Shown here piece by piece: positions 36,503 to 45,945 of a DNA stretch of 64,000 bases. The DNA is taken from positions 1,302,001 through 1,366,000 of the forward strand of contig NZ_VFNH01000001.1 in the NCBI RefSeq assembly GCF_006715485.1, given 5' to 3'. Under the pieces are notes generated by a model. That model saw only the letters and a program-made list of their open reading frames with translations, had not been told where the DNA came from and searched no databases. Numbering within the stretch: the stretch's first letter is position 1; each line of letters starts with the position of its first letter. A program made the translations under genes and the position numbers. Source of the stretch: Herbaspirillum sp. SJZ107. Its GTDB lineage: Bacteria > Pseudomonadota > Gammaproteobacteria > Burkholderiales > Burkholderiaceae_D.

Positions 36503-37768
36503 ATGAGCCTCATCCACAAATTGCCCTACGAATGGCTGGTCGGCCTGCGCTACACGCGCGCCGGCAAGCGCAGCAACCGCAACAGCTTCATCTCCTTCAT
36601 TTCCCTGATTTCGGTGTCCGGTATCGCGCTCGGGGTGGCGGCGCTGATCGTGGTGCTGTCGGTCATGAACGGCTTCCAGAAACAGGTCACCGACCGCATG
36701 CTGTCGGTGCTGGCCCATATCGAAGTCTTCGATGCGGGCGGCAGCATGCCGGACTGGCGCAAGGCCGAGGGGGAAGCCCTGCGCAACCCGGCGGTGCGCG
36801 GCGCCGCGCCCTTCGTCGAGACCCAGGGCCTGCTGGTCAAGGACGACGCCATGAAGCCCTCGAACATCCGCGGCATCCTGCCCGACGAGGAGCCCAAGGT
36901 GTCCGACGTGGCGAAACAGGTGCGCCAGGGCAGCCTGCAGGACCTGCGGCCGGGGCAGTTCAACATCGTGCTCGGCTACGTGCTGGCGCGCTCGCTCGGC
37001 GTCGGCGTCGGCGACAAGGTCAACATGATGCTGGCCCAGGGCCAGATGACGCCGGCCGGCATCGTGCCGCGCTCGCGCCTGTTCACCGTGGCCGGCATCT
37101 TCGAGGCCGGCCACTACGAATTCGACTCGAGCATGGCCTTCATCCACATCCAGGATGCCGAGCGCATGGAGCGCCTCGACGCCCCCAACGGCCTGCGCCT
37201 GCGCATCGCCGACATGCACCAGGCGCCGCAGGTGGCGGCCCAGCTCAAGGGGCAGATGTCGGGCAACCTGGTGATGCGCGACTGGTCCAAGCTCAACGCC
37301 AACTGGTTCGCCGCGGTGCAGACCGAAAAGCGCATGATGTTCATCATCCTGACGCTGATCATCGCGGTGGCCGCCTTCAACCTGGTCTCGACCCTGGTGA
37401 TGACCGTCACCGACAAGCAGCCCGACATCGCGATCCTGCGTACCCTCGGCGCCTCGCCGCAGTCGATCATGAAGATCTTCATGATCCAGGGCGCCCTGGT
37501 CGGCATCATGGGCACGCTGGCCGGCGTCGGCCTGGGCGTGCTGGTGGCGCTCAATATCGACGTCATCGTGCCCTTCATCGAGCACCTGTTCGGCATCCAG
37601 TTCCTGTCCAAGGACATCTATCTGATCAGCGAGATCCCTTCGGACATGCGCTGGCCGGACGTTTTCAAGATCGGCGGCGTCTCGGTGCTGCTGGCATTCG
37701 TGGCGACGATCTATCCGAGCTTCTCGGCGTCGCGCGTCAAACCGGCTGAGGCCCTGCGTTATGAATGA
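36503..37768 (+). CDS. lolC: Lipoprotein-releasing ABC transporter permease LolC/LolE-type
   Basis: The inner-membrane permease that, with LolD, pulls outer-membrane lipoproteins from the inner membrane for hand-over to LolA. The ATG at 36503 follows CGGAG and gives [20 protein letters not shown]. Four membrane helices flank the large periplasmic domain: [20 protein letters not shown] near the start, then three in the last third ending at [14 protein letters not shown]. Only one permease gene is present here, as in bacteria that use a homodimeric LolF-type permease. It overlaps lolD by 8 bp. Confidence 0.93.
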   Translation: MSLIHKLPYEWLVGLRYTRAGKRSNRNSFISFISLISVSGIALGVAALIVVLSVMNGFQKQVTDRMLSVLAHIEVFDAGGSMPDWRKAEGEALRNPAVRGAAPFVETQGLLVKDDAMKPSNIRGILPDEEPKVSDVAKQVRQGSLQDLRPGQFNIVLGYVLARSLGVGVGDKVNMMLAQGQMTPAGIVPRSRLFTVAGIFEAGHYEFDSSMAFIHIQDAERMERLDAPNGLRLRIADMHQAPQVAAQLKGQMSGNLVMRDWSKLNANWFAAVQTEKRMMFIILTLIIAVAAFNLVSTLVMTVTDKQPDIAILRTLGASPQSIMKIFMIQGALVGIMGTLAGVGLGVLVALNIDVIVPFIEHLFGIQFLSKDIYLISEIPSDMRWPDVFKIGGVSVLLAFVATIYPSFSASRVKPAEALRYE

Positions 37769-38489
37769 CATGAACCACACATCGAACAACAATAACAGTG
37801 CTGCCGGCGGGCTGGCGGTGCTGGCCTGCCGCGGCGTCGGCAAGACCTTCACCCAGGGCGACTATTCGGTCCAGGTGCTCGGCAACATCGACTTTGCGAT
37901 CGGCCGCGGCGAACGCGTGGCGATCGTCGGCGCCTCCGGTTCCGGCAAGTCGACCCTGCTGCACATCCTCGGCGGCCTCGATACCCCGAGCACCGGTTCG
38001 GTCACGCTGCAGGGCGAGGACTTCGCGGCGCTGTCCGAAGCCCGCCGCGGCGAGCTGCGCAACGCCTCGCTCGGCTTCGTCTACCAGTTCCACCACCTGC
38101 TGCCGGAATTCTCGGCGCTCGACAACGTCGCCATGCCGCTGCTGATCCGGCGCATGAAGCGTGCCGACGCAGTCGCCCAGGCCGAGGCCATGCTGGCGCG
38201 CGTCGGGCTGACGAAGCGCGCGATCCACCGTCCGGGCGAACTGTCCGGCGGCGAGCGCCAGCGCGTGGCCCTGGCGCGCGCGCTCGTCACCCAGCCCGCA
38301 TGCGTGCTGGCCGACGAGCCGACCGGTAACCTCGACAGCCAGACCGCCCAGGGCATCTTCGACCTGATGCTGGAACTGTCCAAGACCCTCGGCACCTCGT
38401 TCGTCATCGTCACCCACGACCCGGAACTGGCGCGCCGCTGCGACCGCGTGCTGCGCCTGGCCGAGCACGGCCTGCATCCGGAGCGCTGA
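37761..38489 (+). CDS. lolD: Lipoprotein-releasing ABC transporter ATPase LolD
   Basis: A 242-residue ABC ATPase that powers LolC. It has Walker [10 protein letters not shown], a Q-loop at [13 protein letters not shown] with the LolD-type FHHLLPEF stretch, signature [15 protein letters not shown], Walker [13 protein letters not shown] and a switch His in THDPEL. The N-terminus holds an Asn run (NNNNS) absent from most LolD. It overlaps lolC by 8 bp and precedes tatD by 4 bp, so the three genes are one operon. Confidence 0.96.
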   Translation: MNDMNHTSNNNNSAAGGLAVLACRGVGKTFTQGDYSVQVLGNIDFAIGRGERVAIVGASGSGKSTLLHILGGLDTPSTGSVTLQGEDFAALSEARRGELRNASLGFVYQFHHLLPEFSALDNVAMPLLIRRMKRADAVAQAEAMLARVGLTKRAIHRPGELSGGERQRVALARALVTQPACVLADEPTGNLDSQTAQGIFDLMLELSKTLGTSFVIVTHDPELARRCDRVLRLAEHGLHPER

Positions 38490-38493
38490 CCCC

Positions 38494-39303
38494 ATGACGG
38501 CGCCGCTCTGGATCGATACCCATTGCCACCTCGACGCCCACGAGTTCGGCGACGAATCGCTGGCCGTGGCGGGGCGTGCCGGCGCCCAGGGCGTGGGCAT
38601 GATCGTGATCCCGGCGGTCGAGCGCGGCAACTTCGACGTCGTGAAGCGCCTGGCCGACGGCGCGCCCAACACCAGCTATGCGCTCGGCATCCATCCGATC
38701 TGCGTGCCCCGGGCCAGCGACGACGACCTGCTCGCACTGCGGCGGCGCGTCGAAGCGTCGCTCGGCGACCCGCGCTTCGTCGCCATCGGCGAGATCGGCC
38801 TCGATTTCTTCATCCCGATGCTGTGCGAACCGGCGATGCGCGAGAAGCAGCAGCGCTTCCTGCGTGAACAGTTGCGCATCGCGCGCGATTTCGACCTGCC
38901 GGTGCTGACCCACGTGCGCCGCTCGCAGGACCAGGTATTGAAACATTTACGCCAGCTCCGCCCCAACGGCGGCATCGCGCATGCCTTCAACGGCAGCTTC
39001 CAGCAGGCGCAGAACTTCATCGACCTCGGTTTCCACCTCGGCTTCGGCGGCGCCATGACGTTTACGCGCGCGCTGCAGATCCGCCGGCTGGCGCTGCAGC
39101 TGCCGCTGGACGCCATCGTGCTCGAGACCGATGCGCCGGACATTGCACCAAGCTGGGTGCATCCGGGGCGGAACAGTCCGGAACAGCTGCCGGCGATCGG
39201 GCGCATGCTGGCCGAGTTGCGCGGCATACCGCTCGATGAGGTGCAGGCGGTTACTCATGCCGCCGCGCTCAAGGCCATTCCGCGGCTCGCTGCGCTGATG
39301 TAG
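38494..39303 (+). CDS. tatD: TatD family metal-dependent hydrolase
   Basis: A 269-residue TIM-barrel deoxyribonuclease-like hydrolase. Metal ligands appear as DTHCHLD at the start, GEIGLDFF, LTHVRRSQ, HAFNGSF and ETDAPDIAP near the end. Homologues include E. coli TatD and YcfH/YjjV, linked to DNA repair and RNA processing; the exact paralogue is uncertain. It ends the lolC-lolD-tatD operon. Its TAG stop is the first part of a GGGTGGGCACCC repeat. Confidence 0.9.
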   Translation: MTAPLWIDTHCHLDAHEFGDESLAVAGRAGAQGVGMIVIPAVERGNFDVVKRLADGAPNTSYALGIHPICVPRASDDDLLALRRRVEASLGDPRFVAIGEIGLDFFIPMLCEPAMREKQQRFLREQLRIARDFDLPVLTHVRRSQDQVLKHLRQLRPNGGIAHAFNGSFQQAQNFIDLGFHLGFGGAMTFTRALQIRRLALQLPLDAIVLETDAPDIAPSWVHPGRNSPEQLPAIGRMLAELRGIPLDEVQAVTHAAALKAIPRLAALM

Positions 39304-39557
39304 GGTGGGCACCCATCCGCGCCGCGTAGTCAAGGCGCATACCGCCGCTGCATAAACTGCGTTCAGACCGCCCCCGCTGCGCCGAGTTCCACGGCCTTGC
39401 CATCGTCCGCACCACACGCCTCCACGGTGCGTCACACGCCACCCTGCAGATGCGCTGGAATCGCTTCCGCGCGTCTGCGGAATCATAATCTCCGTGTCCG
39501 GGAAGCATGGAAAAATGACCACATCTACCGCATTGCGGCATCGTCATCGGAGAGATT
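39304..39557. other. Non-coding junction between tatD and the vgrG island
   Basis: A 254-bp stretch without a convincing gene. It begins with GGGTGGGCACCC (39304-39315), related to the 23686 hairpin, and then shows many short GC-rich inverted patches. No promoter is clear; CGGAGAGATT just before 39558 is the vgrG ribosome site. It marks the left edge of the T6SS insertion. Confidence 0.5.
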
Positions 39558-42377
39558 GTGGAAAGCGCCAGCGAGTTCCTGCGGGTCCTGCAGCACGAAA
39601 AGTCCCTGAGCACCGCGCACCGCGCACTGCGCCTGCGCCTGGCGCACGGCGGGCAGCAGGGCGCCAGCACCTTCGATGACGTCCTGCTGCCGCAGCGCGT
39701 GGTCGGCAGCGAAGCGGTCTGCGGCGGCATCGAGTACCGCATCGCCTGCCTGGCCGGCAGCCCGGCGCTGCCGCTGAAGGAGTTCATCGCGCTGCCGGCG
39801 GAGCTGCAGTTCGTCACCGACCGCGGCCAGTTGCGCAGCGTGTGCGGCATCGTCACCGAAGCGCGCGCCGGCGACGCCGACGGCGGCCTGGCTGCCTATG
39901 AACTGGTGCTGCGCGACGTCTTCGCCGTCATGGAAAAGCGCAGCGGCAGCCGCATCTTCCGCTATCACAACGAGCTCGAGATCGTGCAGGTGCTGTGCGA
40001 CGAATGGCGCCATGCGAACACGGTACTGGCGAGCGCTTTCGAAGTCGAGCTGGACCCACTGTTCGACATGCGCGCCTTTCCGCCGCGCGAGCAGACCATG
40101 CAGTACAACGAATCCGATGCTGCCTTCGTGCGCCGCCTGCTCAAACGGCGCGGCATCGGCTGGCTGTTCCGGCCGGGCCGCAGCCGCACCACCGCGGTCG
40201 ACCCCTTGCACGACCGCACGCCGGCGCACACGCTGGTGCTGTTCAACGATGCCAACAGCCTGGCCCGGAATGCCGCCGGCACGGTGCGCTACCACCGCGA
40301 CGCCGCCGCCGACGGCCGCGACACCATCACCTCCTGGACCGCGGCGCGGCGCCTGCAGCCGGGCGTCACCACCCGTCACAGCTGGGACTACAAGAACCCG
40401 GGCGCGCCCCAGTTCATGACGGCCAGCAGCCGCGGCAACGCCGACCAGGGCCCGGGCGGCAACCGCCTCGCGGCCACCCTGGACGACTACCTGGTCGACA
40501 TCCCGCACGCCGGCAACGACGTCGAGGACAGCTGGCGCCTCGGCCAGGTGCGCATGCACCGCCACGAGTTCGCGTCCAAATGCTTCGAAGGCGAGGGCAG
40601 CGTGCGCGACTTCTGCGCCGGCCAGTATTTTTCGCTGGAGGGCCATCCGGAAATCGACACCCACCCGGCATCCGAGCGCGACTTCGTGATCACCGAACTG
40701 CACGTCAGCGCCGACAACAACCTGCCGCGCGAACTCGACGCCCGCGCCAGCCGCCTGCTGCCTGACCCTGCCTGGCCGCCGCTGGCAGCGCCGCGCACCG
40801 GCGACGGTGCCGCGCGCGTGCGCGTGCGCTTTTCGGCGGTACGGCGCGGCATCCCGATCGTGCCGGCCTTCGACCCGCGCATCGACCTGCCGCATCCGCA
40901 GCTGCAAAGCGCGATCGTGGTCGGCCCGAAAAGCGAAGAAGTCCACTGCGATGCGCTGGGCCGGGTGAAGATCCGCTTTCCCGGCATGCGCGCTGCCGAC
41001 CACGCGCATGCGCACGGCGCCGGTGCTTCGGATTCGCCGGCCGATTCGGCCTGGGTACGGGTCGCCTCGAACTGGGCCGGCAACGGCGGTCCGGGCAACG
41101 GGGGCGGCGCCGGCAGCCGGGACCAGTCCGGCTTCCTGGGCCTGCCGCGCGTCGGCACCGAGGTGCTGGTCGCCTTCCTCGGCGGCGACCCGGACCGCCC
41201 CATCGTGCTGGCCCAACTCTACAACCAGCGCGCCGCGCCCCCCAGCTTCAGCGCCGTCGGCGACCTGCCCGGCAACCGCTACCTGTCCGGGACCCGTACC
41301 CGCGAAATCCAGGGCCGGCGCGGCAACCAGCTGCGCTTCGACGACAGCCAGGGCGAGATCAGCGCCCAGCTCGCCAGCGACCACGGCAGCTCCGAACTGA
41401 ACCTCGGCTGGCTGACCCGGCCCAAGGCCGGCGGCGCGGGCAGCCCGCGCGGCGAGGGCGCCGAACTGCGCAGCGACAAGGCGGTTGCCGTGCGCGGCGG
41501 CCAGGGCGTGCTGCTCAGCGCCGAAGCCAGCCCGGAGGCGGAGGGCGCCCAGCTGGGGCGCGCCGGCCTGGTCGGGCTGGCCGAAGTCATGCAGGGCATC
41601 CTCGACGAAGTCGGCAAGCTGGCCGCCGTCCACACCGGCGACGAGCCGGCCGGCGAGCGCATGGCGGCGCTGGTCGACAAGCTGAAGCGCTGGCACGAAG
41701 GCAGCAACGTCGCGGAGGGCGGCACGGGCGGCGGCGAAGCCATCGTGGCCGCGACCGCGCCGGCCGGCATCATCGTCGCCAGCCAGGACAACCTGGCGCT
41801 GGGCGCGTCGAGCAAGATCGACGTGGTCAGCGCCGGCGATACCGAAGTCGCGGCCGGGCGCAACCTGTTCCTGCGCGCCGCCCGCAGCATCGCCATGTTC
41901 GCGCACGAGCTGGGCCTGAAGCTGGTGGCCGGCCGCGGCAACATCGTGGTGCAGACCGACCAGGGCCACATCGAGATCAAGTCCTCGGGCCGCATCAGCC
42001 TGATCGCCGCCGAGGGCATCGAACTCGATGCGCCCTTCGTCAGGGTGGTCGCGCCCGGCGCCCAGACCGATTGGGCCGAGGGTTCGATCACGCACCAGAC
42101 CAGCGGCGCGCAAGTCATGAAGGGCGCCGATTTCGTGCACCTGGGGCCGGGCGGCGCGACGCCACAGGGCCTCAAGCTGCCGAGCGCGCGCCTGCAGACC
42201 GACGAATACGTGGTGCTGCACCACCAGCAGACCGGCAAGCCGGTACCGAACCAGCGCTACATGGCGAAGCTGGAAGACGGGCGCACGGTCACCGGCCGTA
42301 CCGACGAGACCGGCAAGACCTCGCTGCTGATCGGCGACATGATCGGCGACGTCGCCATCACCTTCCTCCCCGATTGA
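39558..42377 (+). CDS. Type VI secretion spike protein VgrG with DUF2345 and C-terminal beta extension
   Basis: A 939-residue tip protein of the T6SS puncturing device. It starts at GTG after CGGAGAGATT. Residues ~1-410 are the gp27-like hub (FDDVLLPQRVVGSEAVCGGI, YNESDAAFVRRLLKRRGIGW). The gp5 OB fold follows (CDALGRVKIRFPG, WAGNGGPGNGGG, GFLGLPRVGTEVLVAFLGGD). DUF2345 spans ~620-800. The last ~85 residues (LQTDEYVVLHHQQTGKPVPN ... GRTVTGRTDETGKTSLL) form a transthyretin-like domain that in other systems carries a cognate effector. The lipase gene starts 33 bp downstream. No T6SS structural genes are in the window, so this is an orphan vgrG. Confidence 0.93.
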   Translation: MESASEFLRVLQHEKSLSTAHRALRLRLAHGGQQGASTFDDVLLPQRVVGSEAVCGGIEYRIACLAGSPALPLKEFIALPAELQFVTDRGQLRSVCGIVTEARAGDADGGLAAYELVLRDVFAVMEKRSGSRIFRYHNELEIVQVLCDEWRHANTVLASAFEVELDPLFDMRAFPPREQTMQYNESDAAFVRRLLKRRGIGWLFRPGRSRTTAVDPLHDRTPAHTLVLFNDANSLARNAAGTVRYHRDAAADGRDTITSWTAARRLQPGVTTRHSWDYKNPGAPQFMTASSRGNADQGPGGNRLAATLDDYLVDIPHAGNDVEDSWRLGQVRMHRHEFASKCFEGEGSVRDFCAGQYFSLEGHPEIDTHPASERDFVITELHVSADNNLPRELDARASRLLPDPAWPPLAAPRTGDGAARVRVRFSAVRRGIPIVPAFDPRIDLPHPQLQSAIVVGPKSEEVHCDALGRVKIRFPGMRAADHAHAHGAGASDSPADSAWVRVASNWAGNGGPGNGGGAGSRDQSGFLGLPRVGTEVLVAFLGGDPDRPIVLAQLYNQRAAPPSFSAVGDLPGNRYLSGTRTREIQGRRGNQLRFDDSQGEISAQLASDHGSSELNLGWLTRPKAGGAGSPRGEGAELRSDKAVAVRGGQGVLLSAEASPEAEGAQLGRAGLVGLAEVMQGILDEVGKLAAVHTGDEPAGERMAALVDKLKRWHEGSNVAEGGTGGGEAIVAATAPAGIIVASQDNLALGASSKIDVVSAGDTEVAAGRNLFLRAARSIAMFAHELGLKLVAGRGNIVVQTDQGHIEIKSSGRISLIAAEGIELDAPFVRVVAPGAQTDWAEGSITHQTSGAQVMKGADFVHLGPGGATPQGLKLPSARLQTDEYVVLHHQQTGKPVPNQRYMAKLEDGRTVTGRTDETGKTSLLIGDMIGDVAITFLPD

Positions 42378-42410
42378 TCCGTCCCACCCATAACGATAAC
42401 GGAGCGCCCC

Positions 42411-44081
42411 ATGGCCGACCCGACCCGCCCCTTGCCGAACCTCGTCCCGCAGCCCGATGGCAGCTGGGTGGGGCATACGGTGTTGACGCCGACTGCGTTG
42501 CATACGCGCGGGCGCTTCACGATGCCGTCGAGGAAGGTGGTACCGGTGATCGTGGTACCCGGGATCATGGGCAGTAATTTGAAAGCAGGGCCGAGAGCTG
42601 CCAAACAGGCGGAGCGTTTGCTGAAGCCCGGCGAAGAAGCATGGCGTGCCCCGAATGGACTCGTCGAAGGTGTCACCGCGGCACGGCTTTGGAAGAGCCG
42701 TAATCCACGTACCCGCCAACTGATCCTGGATGGCGACATCCTGGAGGTGGATAACCGCGGTGCCATCAACCTGCCGGACGATGCTTCGCAATACGGTACG
42801 ACGAAGGATGAGGTACGCGAGCGCGGATGGGGCGAAGTCCACGCGGACTCCTATGGCAAGCTGCTGTATGGCTTGTATATCGGTTTGAACCATACCTTCG
42901 AGATGGACCCGCTGGACCGGGTGCGCGTACTGCGCCGCCACTGGCGCGACGTGATCGACTGCGACCCGGCCAGGTGGGGCGTCCGATCGATCGAGAAGAT
43001 TACCGAGAAAGAACTGGAAAAGCACGCCGACTATTATTATCCGGTGTACGCCTGCGGCTACAACTGGCTCAAATCGTGCGAAGACTCGGCCAATGCCTTG
43101 AAAGAACGCATCGAGCAGATCATCGCGTTCTGGCAGCAGCGCAAGTGCGATTGCCAGAAAGTCATCCTGGTAACGCATTCGATGGGCGGACTCGTCGCAC
43201 GTGCCTGCGCCAAGCAGATTCCCGACCGCATCCTCGGTGTGATTCACGGCGTCATGCCTGCCCTGGGCGCGCCTGTCTGTTACCGCAGGATCGCCTGCGG
43301 CACCGAAAAGTGGAGTCCCAGTAACGGCAAGGTCCAGAACAAGACGGCCGAGGCGGTGGCGGAAATTCTGGGCGAGCGGCCCGAATCGACGATGGCGGTG
43401 ATGGCAAATTCTCCGGGGGCGTTGCAGCTTCTGCCGAATCATCTGTATCCGGGGCCGTGGCTGCACCTCTACATGGTCAGCCGGGTCAATAACAAGGATA
43501 CGGGACGTGATGTCGCGCATCTGCCCGCTGGGAACCCTTACGACATGTACCGCGATATGGATTCATGGTACCGGCTGGTCGATCCGCAACTGGCCGATCC
43601 CGCCAACAAGTCGCGTGGCGATCTCCGCAAGGTCAAGGGCGACATCCGCGCCGCGATCGACGTCGCCGAGCGGTTTCACCGGGACCAGCTCGGTACCTAC
43701 TATCATCCGAATACGTATGTGTTTTATGGCACCGATCCGGCGGAGATGTCCTTCGGTGCGGTGCGCTGGGTAGCGCGCGATCCCGGCGGCGGTGCCGTCT
43801 TTACCGAGGCGAACCTGCGCGGCGCGGCGGGAACCGGTTATGGACCGTCGGGCGGCCGGCGCGTGCGTGTCGAGGGGCGCACGGACCTGCATTTCGTCCC
43901 GGCGCGACAAGATGTGGCTGGTGATGGGACTGTCCCGCAACAGTCCGGTGCCGGACCGAAAGGGATGGTGCGGCAGATGTTTGACATCCGCGGGTTCGAT
44001 CACCAGGAAGCGTTCAACCAGGACGCTGTTCTGCTGCTGACCCATCACCTCATTGTCAAAATGGTACAGACGCTGGCATGA
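42411..44081 (+). CDS. Tle-type T6SS lipase effector (alpha/beta hydrolase, LCAT/PGAP1-like)
   Basis: A 556-residue putative phospholipase delivered by the upstream VgrG. An LCAT-like opening is seen near residue 47 (VIVVPGIMGSNLKAG). The nucleophile elbow is THSMGG with Ser257, the acid is Asp505 in GDGTVP, and the base is His531 in FDHQEAF. There is no signal peptide. Its base composition is visibly less GC-rich than the vgrG and comEC flanks. The Tli4-type immunity gene nearby suggests the Tle4 group, though the elbow also fits other Tle classes. The stop overlaps a 28-codon frame. Confidence 0.85.
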   Translation: MADPTRPLPNLVPQPDGSWVGHTVLTPTALHTRGRFTMPSRKVVPVIVVPGIMGSNLKAGPRAAKQAERLLKPGEEAWRAPNGLVEGVTAARLWKSRNPRTRQLILDGDILEVDNRGAINLPDDASQYGTTKDEVRERGWGEVHADSYGKLLYGLYIGLNHTFEMDPLDRVRVLRRHWRDVIDCDPARWGVRSIEKITEKELEKHADYYYPVYACGYNWLKSCEDSANALKERIEQIIAFWQQRKCDCQKVILVTHSMGGLVARACAKQIPDRILGVIHGVMPALGAPVCYRRIACGTEKWSPSNGKVQNKTAEAVAEILGERPESTMAVMANSPGALQLLPNHLYPGPWLHLYMVSRVNNKDTGRDVAHLPAGNPYDMYRDMDSWYRLVDPQLADPANKSRGDLRKVKGDIRAAIDVAERFHRDQLGTYYHPNTYVFYGTDPAEMSFGAVRWVARDPGGGAVFTEANLRGAAGTGYGPSGGRRVRVEGRTDLHFVPARQDVAGDGTVPQQSGAGPKGMVRQMFDIRGFDHQEAFNQDAVLLLTHHLIVKMVQTLA

Positions 44082-44164
44082 ACTCATTGAGCAAACATGG
44101 ACGGACGTTCATCGCGCGCTTTGCAGCGTTGTTGACTCCCCGTTCGATCATCGGACTGCCATAG
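44078..44164 (+). CDS. 28-residue open frame overlapping the lipase stop
   Basis: ATG at 44078 shares bases with the lipase TGA (ATGA) and opens MNSLSKHGRTFIARFAALLT, ending with TAG at 44164, ten bases before the immunity start. The peptide is basic and partly hydrophobic. It may be a coupling leader that brings ribosomes to the immunity gene, or the remnant of a decayed gene. No family can be assigned. Confidence 0.3.
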   Translation: MNSLSKHGRTFIARFAALLTPRSIIGLP

Positions 44165-44173
44165 AAGTTTGCC

Positions 44174-45892
44174 ATGATGCGAATGAGGAAACGCGGATGG
44201 CGCGAAGTCATCGTTTTGCTGGCGGCCCTGGGCTGTGCGGGAAGCTGGGCAGCCAGTCAGGTCCGGAGTATGCGGGACAGATCCGAGGTGGCGAAAATGA
44301 CGGAAAAGGTAAAAACGGTATGCGTCGGGCGCTTCCTCGTCGATGTGCCGGCGAATGCCGAAGTCAGCCTGTCAAACCAGATGATGGATGGCTTTGCGAT
44401 CGACACGGTCGAGGAAAGCGAGACCGCATTCAGCACACGGCTGGCGGCACGCGAAGCCGAGATCCGGTCGCGCGGGGGCGCCACCGACGGCACGGGCGGG
44501 ATGGTCGAAGCGTCCGATCTGCGGGTCGGCGGTATGTCGGGACGGAACTTCGTTTATGGCCTCAACCGCGGCTACTGGATGGAAGGCGACCGGCGCGTCG
44601 ATGACGAGTTCGTCTCGTTCGAAGCGCATGCCCACACCGGGGGGCTCAGCTTTACGCTGTCGAGGAAAGTGGCAGACGCGGCCGACGCCAAGGTTGCAGA
44701 GACCCTGTTGGCCAGGCTGCAACTGCGAGGCGAGGACGAGGTGCCAGCCGTGGCAGGCTTCTGTATCGGGCGCGCCTTGTTCGCCGAGCCGCTTCCGCCT
44801 CACAACACGGAGCATGTCGTGATGCACATCGGCTTGCCCGGCCACCCGGATATCGGCATGGCGTTTGCAAGCCTGCCCGGCGGGCGCAGCGCCCGCAGTC
44901 TGCTGACGCGCGTGGCGGAGATGGATGCGGACGCCGGTGCCGATGAGATGTTGCGCGTGACCAAACTTCGCACGGGCAAGCGCGACATTAACAATTTCCC
45001 CGGTGAAGAGTCGCTGGAGCGTGTTCGCGAGTTTAATTTCGCAACGACCTTTGGCTTCGTGTGGGAAACGGAAGGTGTGAAAGACGATCCCTTGCAGCCT
45101 TTCCTGTCGCTGGAACTGCATGCCGGGATCAGCCCGGAACCTGGCGGCAAGCCGGTCGATTCGAGCTTGCATGAAGATGCCGTGCTGGCGCTATGGGAGG
45201 CGATTTCGTCCAGCATCCGCCTGCGCCCGAACGGTCCGCTGCCGTCGGACCCGCCCGCCGAACCGCCGGCGCCGCAGCTGGGCACCACGGCCATCGCCGG
45301 CGACATGTGCCCGCAGTCCGGCTGGTGGCAATGCCGCGAGGGTGGCCCCGGCCTCGACGTGCATGGCGGCCAGGTGCAATACATCCGCAAGGGCGAGCGC
45401 ATGCCGCAGGCACTGCTGCTGCCCAGGCAGACGCTGTGGCAAAAGGTGCGGCGCGTCCAGCCGAGCATGGAAAGTCCGCGCCTGACCGCCTGGACGCTGG
45501 TCGACAAGCGTATGCGGCCGCGGGTGACGTCGGTCGTTTCGCTGGCGGCGGCCAGCCCGCCACCGGCCGGCTTCGAATCGGCCACCGCCGAACCGCGCGC
45601 AGCGGTCGGGACCTACGTGCGTACTGGTGAAACCTGCCCGGCCAGTGGCTGGTGGCGCTGCGAGGAAGTACACGCGCTGGACGGCACGCGCTGGTTCGCA
45701 CGCGGCAGCGTGCTCCCTGTGGCCACCTTTCAGGTGCCGCCCGGCGTGTTCGGCAAGGCAGACGGCCCCGAAGTGATCCAGCGCCGCAGCCTCTGGCAAC
45801 TGATGCGCCAGGTCGAGGCGCCTGCCATGACGCAAGGCACGCCGATGCCGGACGCCGGCCTCTCGCTTGGCGAGCCGCCGGCCCTGGCTTGA
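44174..45892 (+). CDS. Tli4-type T6SS immunity protein with duplicated CPxSGWW modules
   Basis: A 572-residue protein with an N-terminal membrane anchor or signal (IVLLAALGCAGSWAASQ), placing it in the periplasm, where lipase effectors act. Residues ~45-345 resemble Tli4 immunity proteins (CVGRFLVDVPANAEVSLSNQ, GLSFTLSRKV). A Pro-rich linker near 355-365 leads to two modules. Module one starts at Cys379 (CPQSGWWQC) and module two at Cys488 (CPASGWWRC), and each ends with an LW-Q-RxVxxP-type stretch. G+C is visibly higher in the module half than in the Tli4 half. It should protect against the Tle lipase encoded upstream. Confidence 0.75.
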   Translation: MMRMRKRGWREVIVLLAALGCAGSWAASQVRSMRDRSEVAKMTEKVKTVCVGRFLVDVPANAEVSLSNQMMDGFAIDTVEESETAFSTRLAAREAEIRSRGGATDGTGGMVEASDLRVGGMSGRNFVYGLNRGYWMEGDRRVDDEFVSFEAHAHTGGLSFTLSRKVADAADAKVAETLLARLQLRGEDEVPAVAGFCIGRALFAEPLPPHNTEHVVMHIGLPGHPDIGMAFASLPGGRSARSLLTRVAEMDADAGADEMLRVTKLRTGKRDINNFPGEESLERVREFNFATTFGFVWETEGVKDDPLQPFLSLELHAGISPEPGGKPVDSSLHEDAVLALWEAISSSIRLRPNGPLPSDPPAEPPAPQLGTTAIAGDMCPQSGWWQCREGGPGLDVHGGQVQYIRKGERMPQALLLPRQTLWQKVRRVQPSMESPRLTAWTLVDKRMRPRVTSVVSLAAASPPPAGFESATAEPRAAVGTYVRTGETCPASGWWRCEEVHALDGTRWFARGSVLPVATFQVPPGVFGKADGPEVIQRRSLWQLMRQVEAPAMTQGTPMPDAGLSLGEPPALA

Positions 45893-45945
45893 GGCGCGCG
45901 CCTGGACCGGAACCTGATGCAGGCAACGCCTTCCCCTGATCCGGC

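Noticed and set aside
39525..43520. A 1331-codon open frame on the minus strand opposite vgrG and the lipase gene
   Set aside because: It mirrors the high-GC coding strand and has an Arg/His/Gln-rich shadow composition without motifs; vgrG and lipase on the other strand are well supported.
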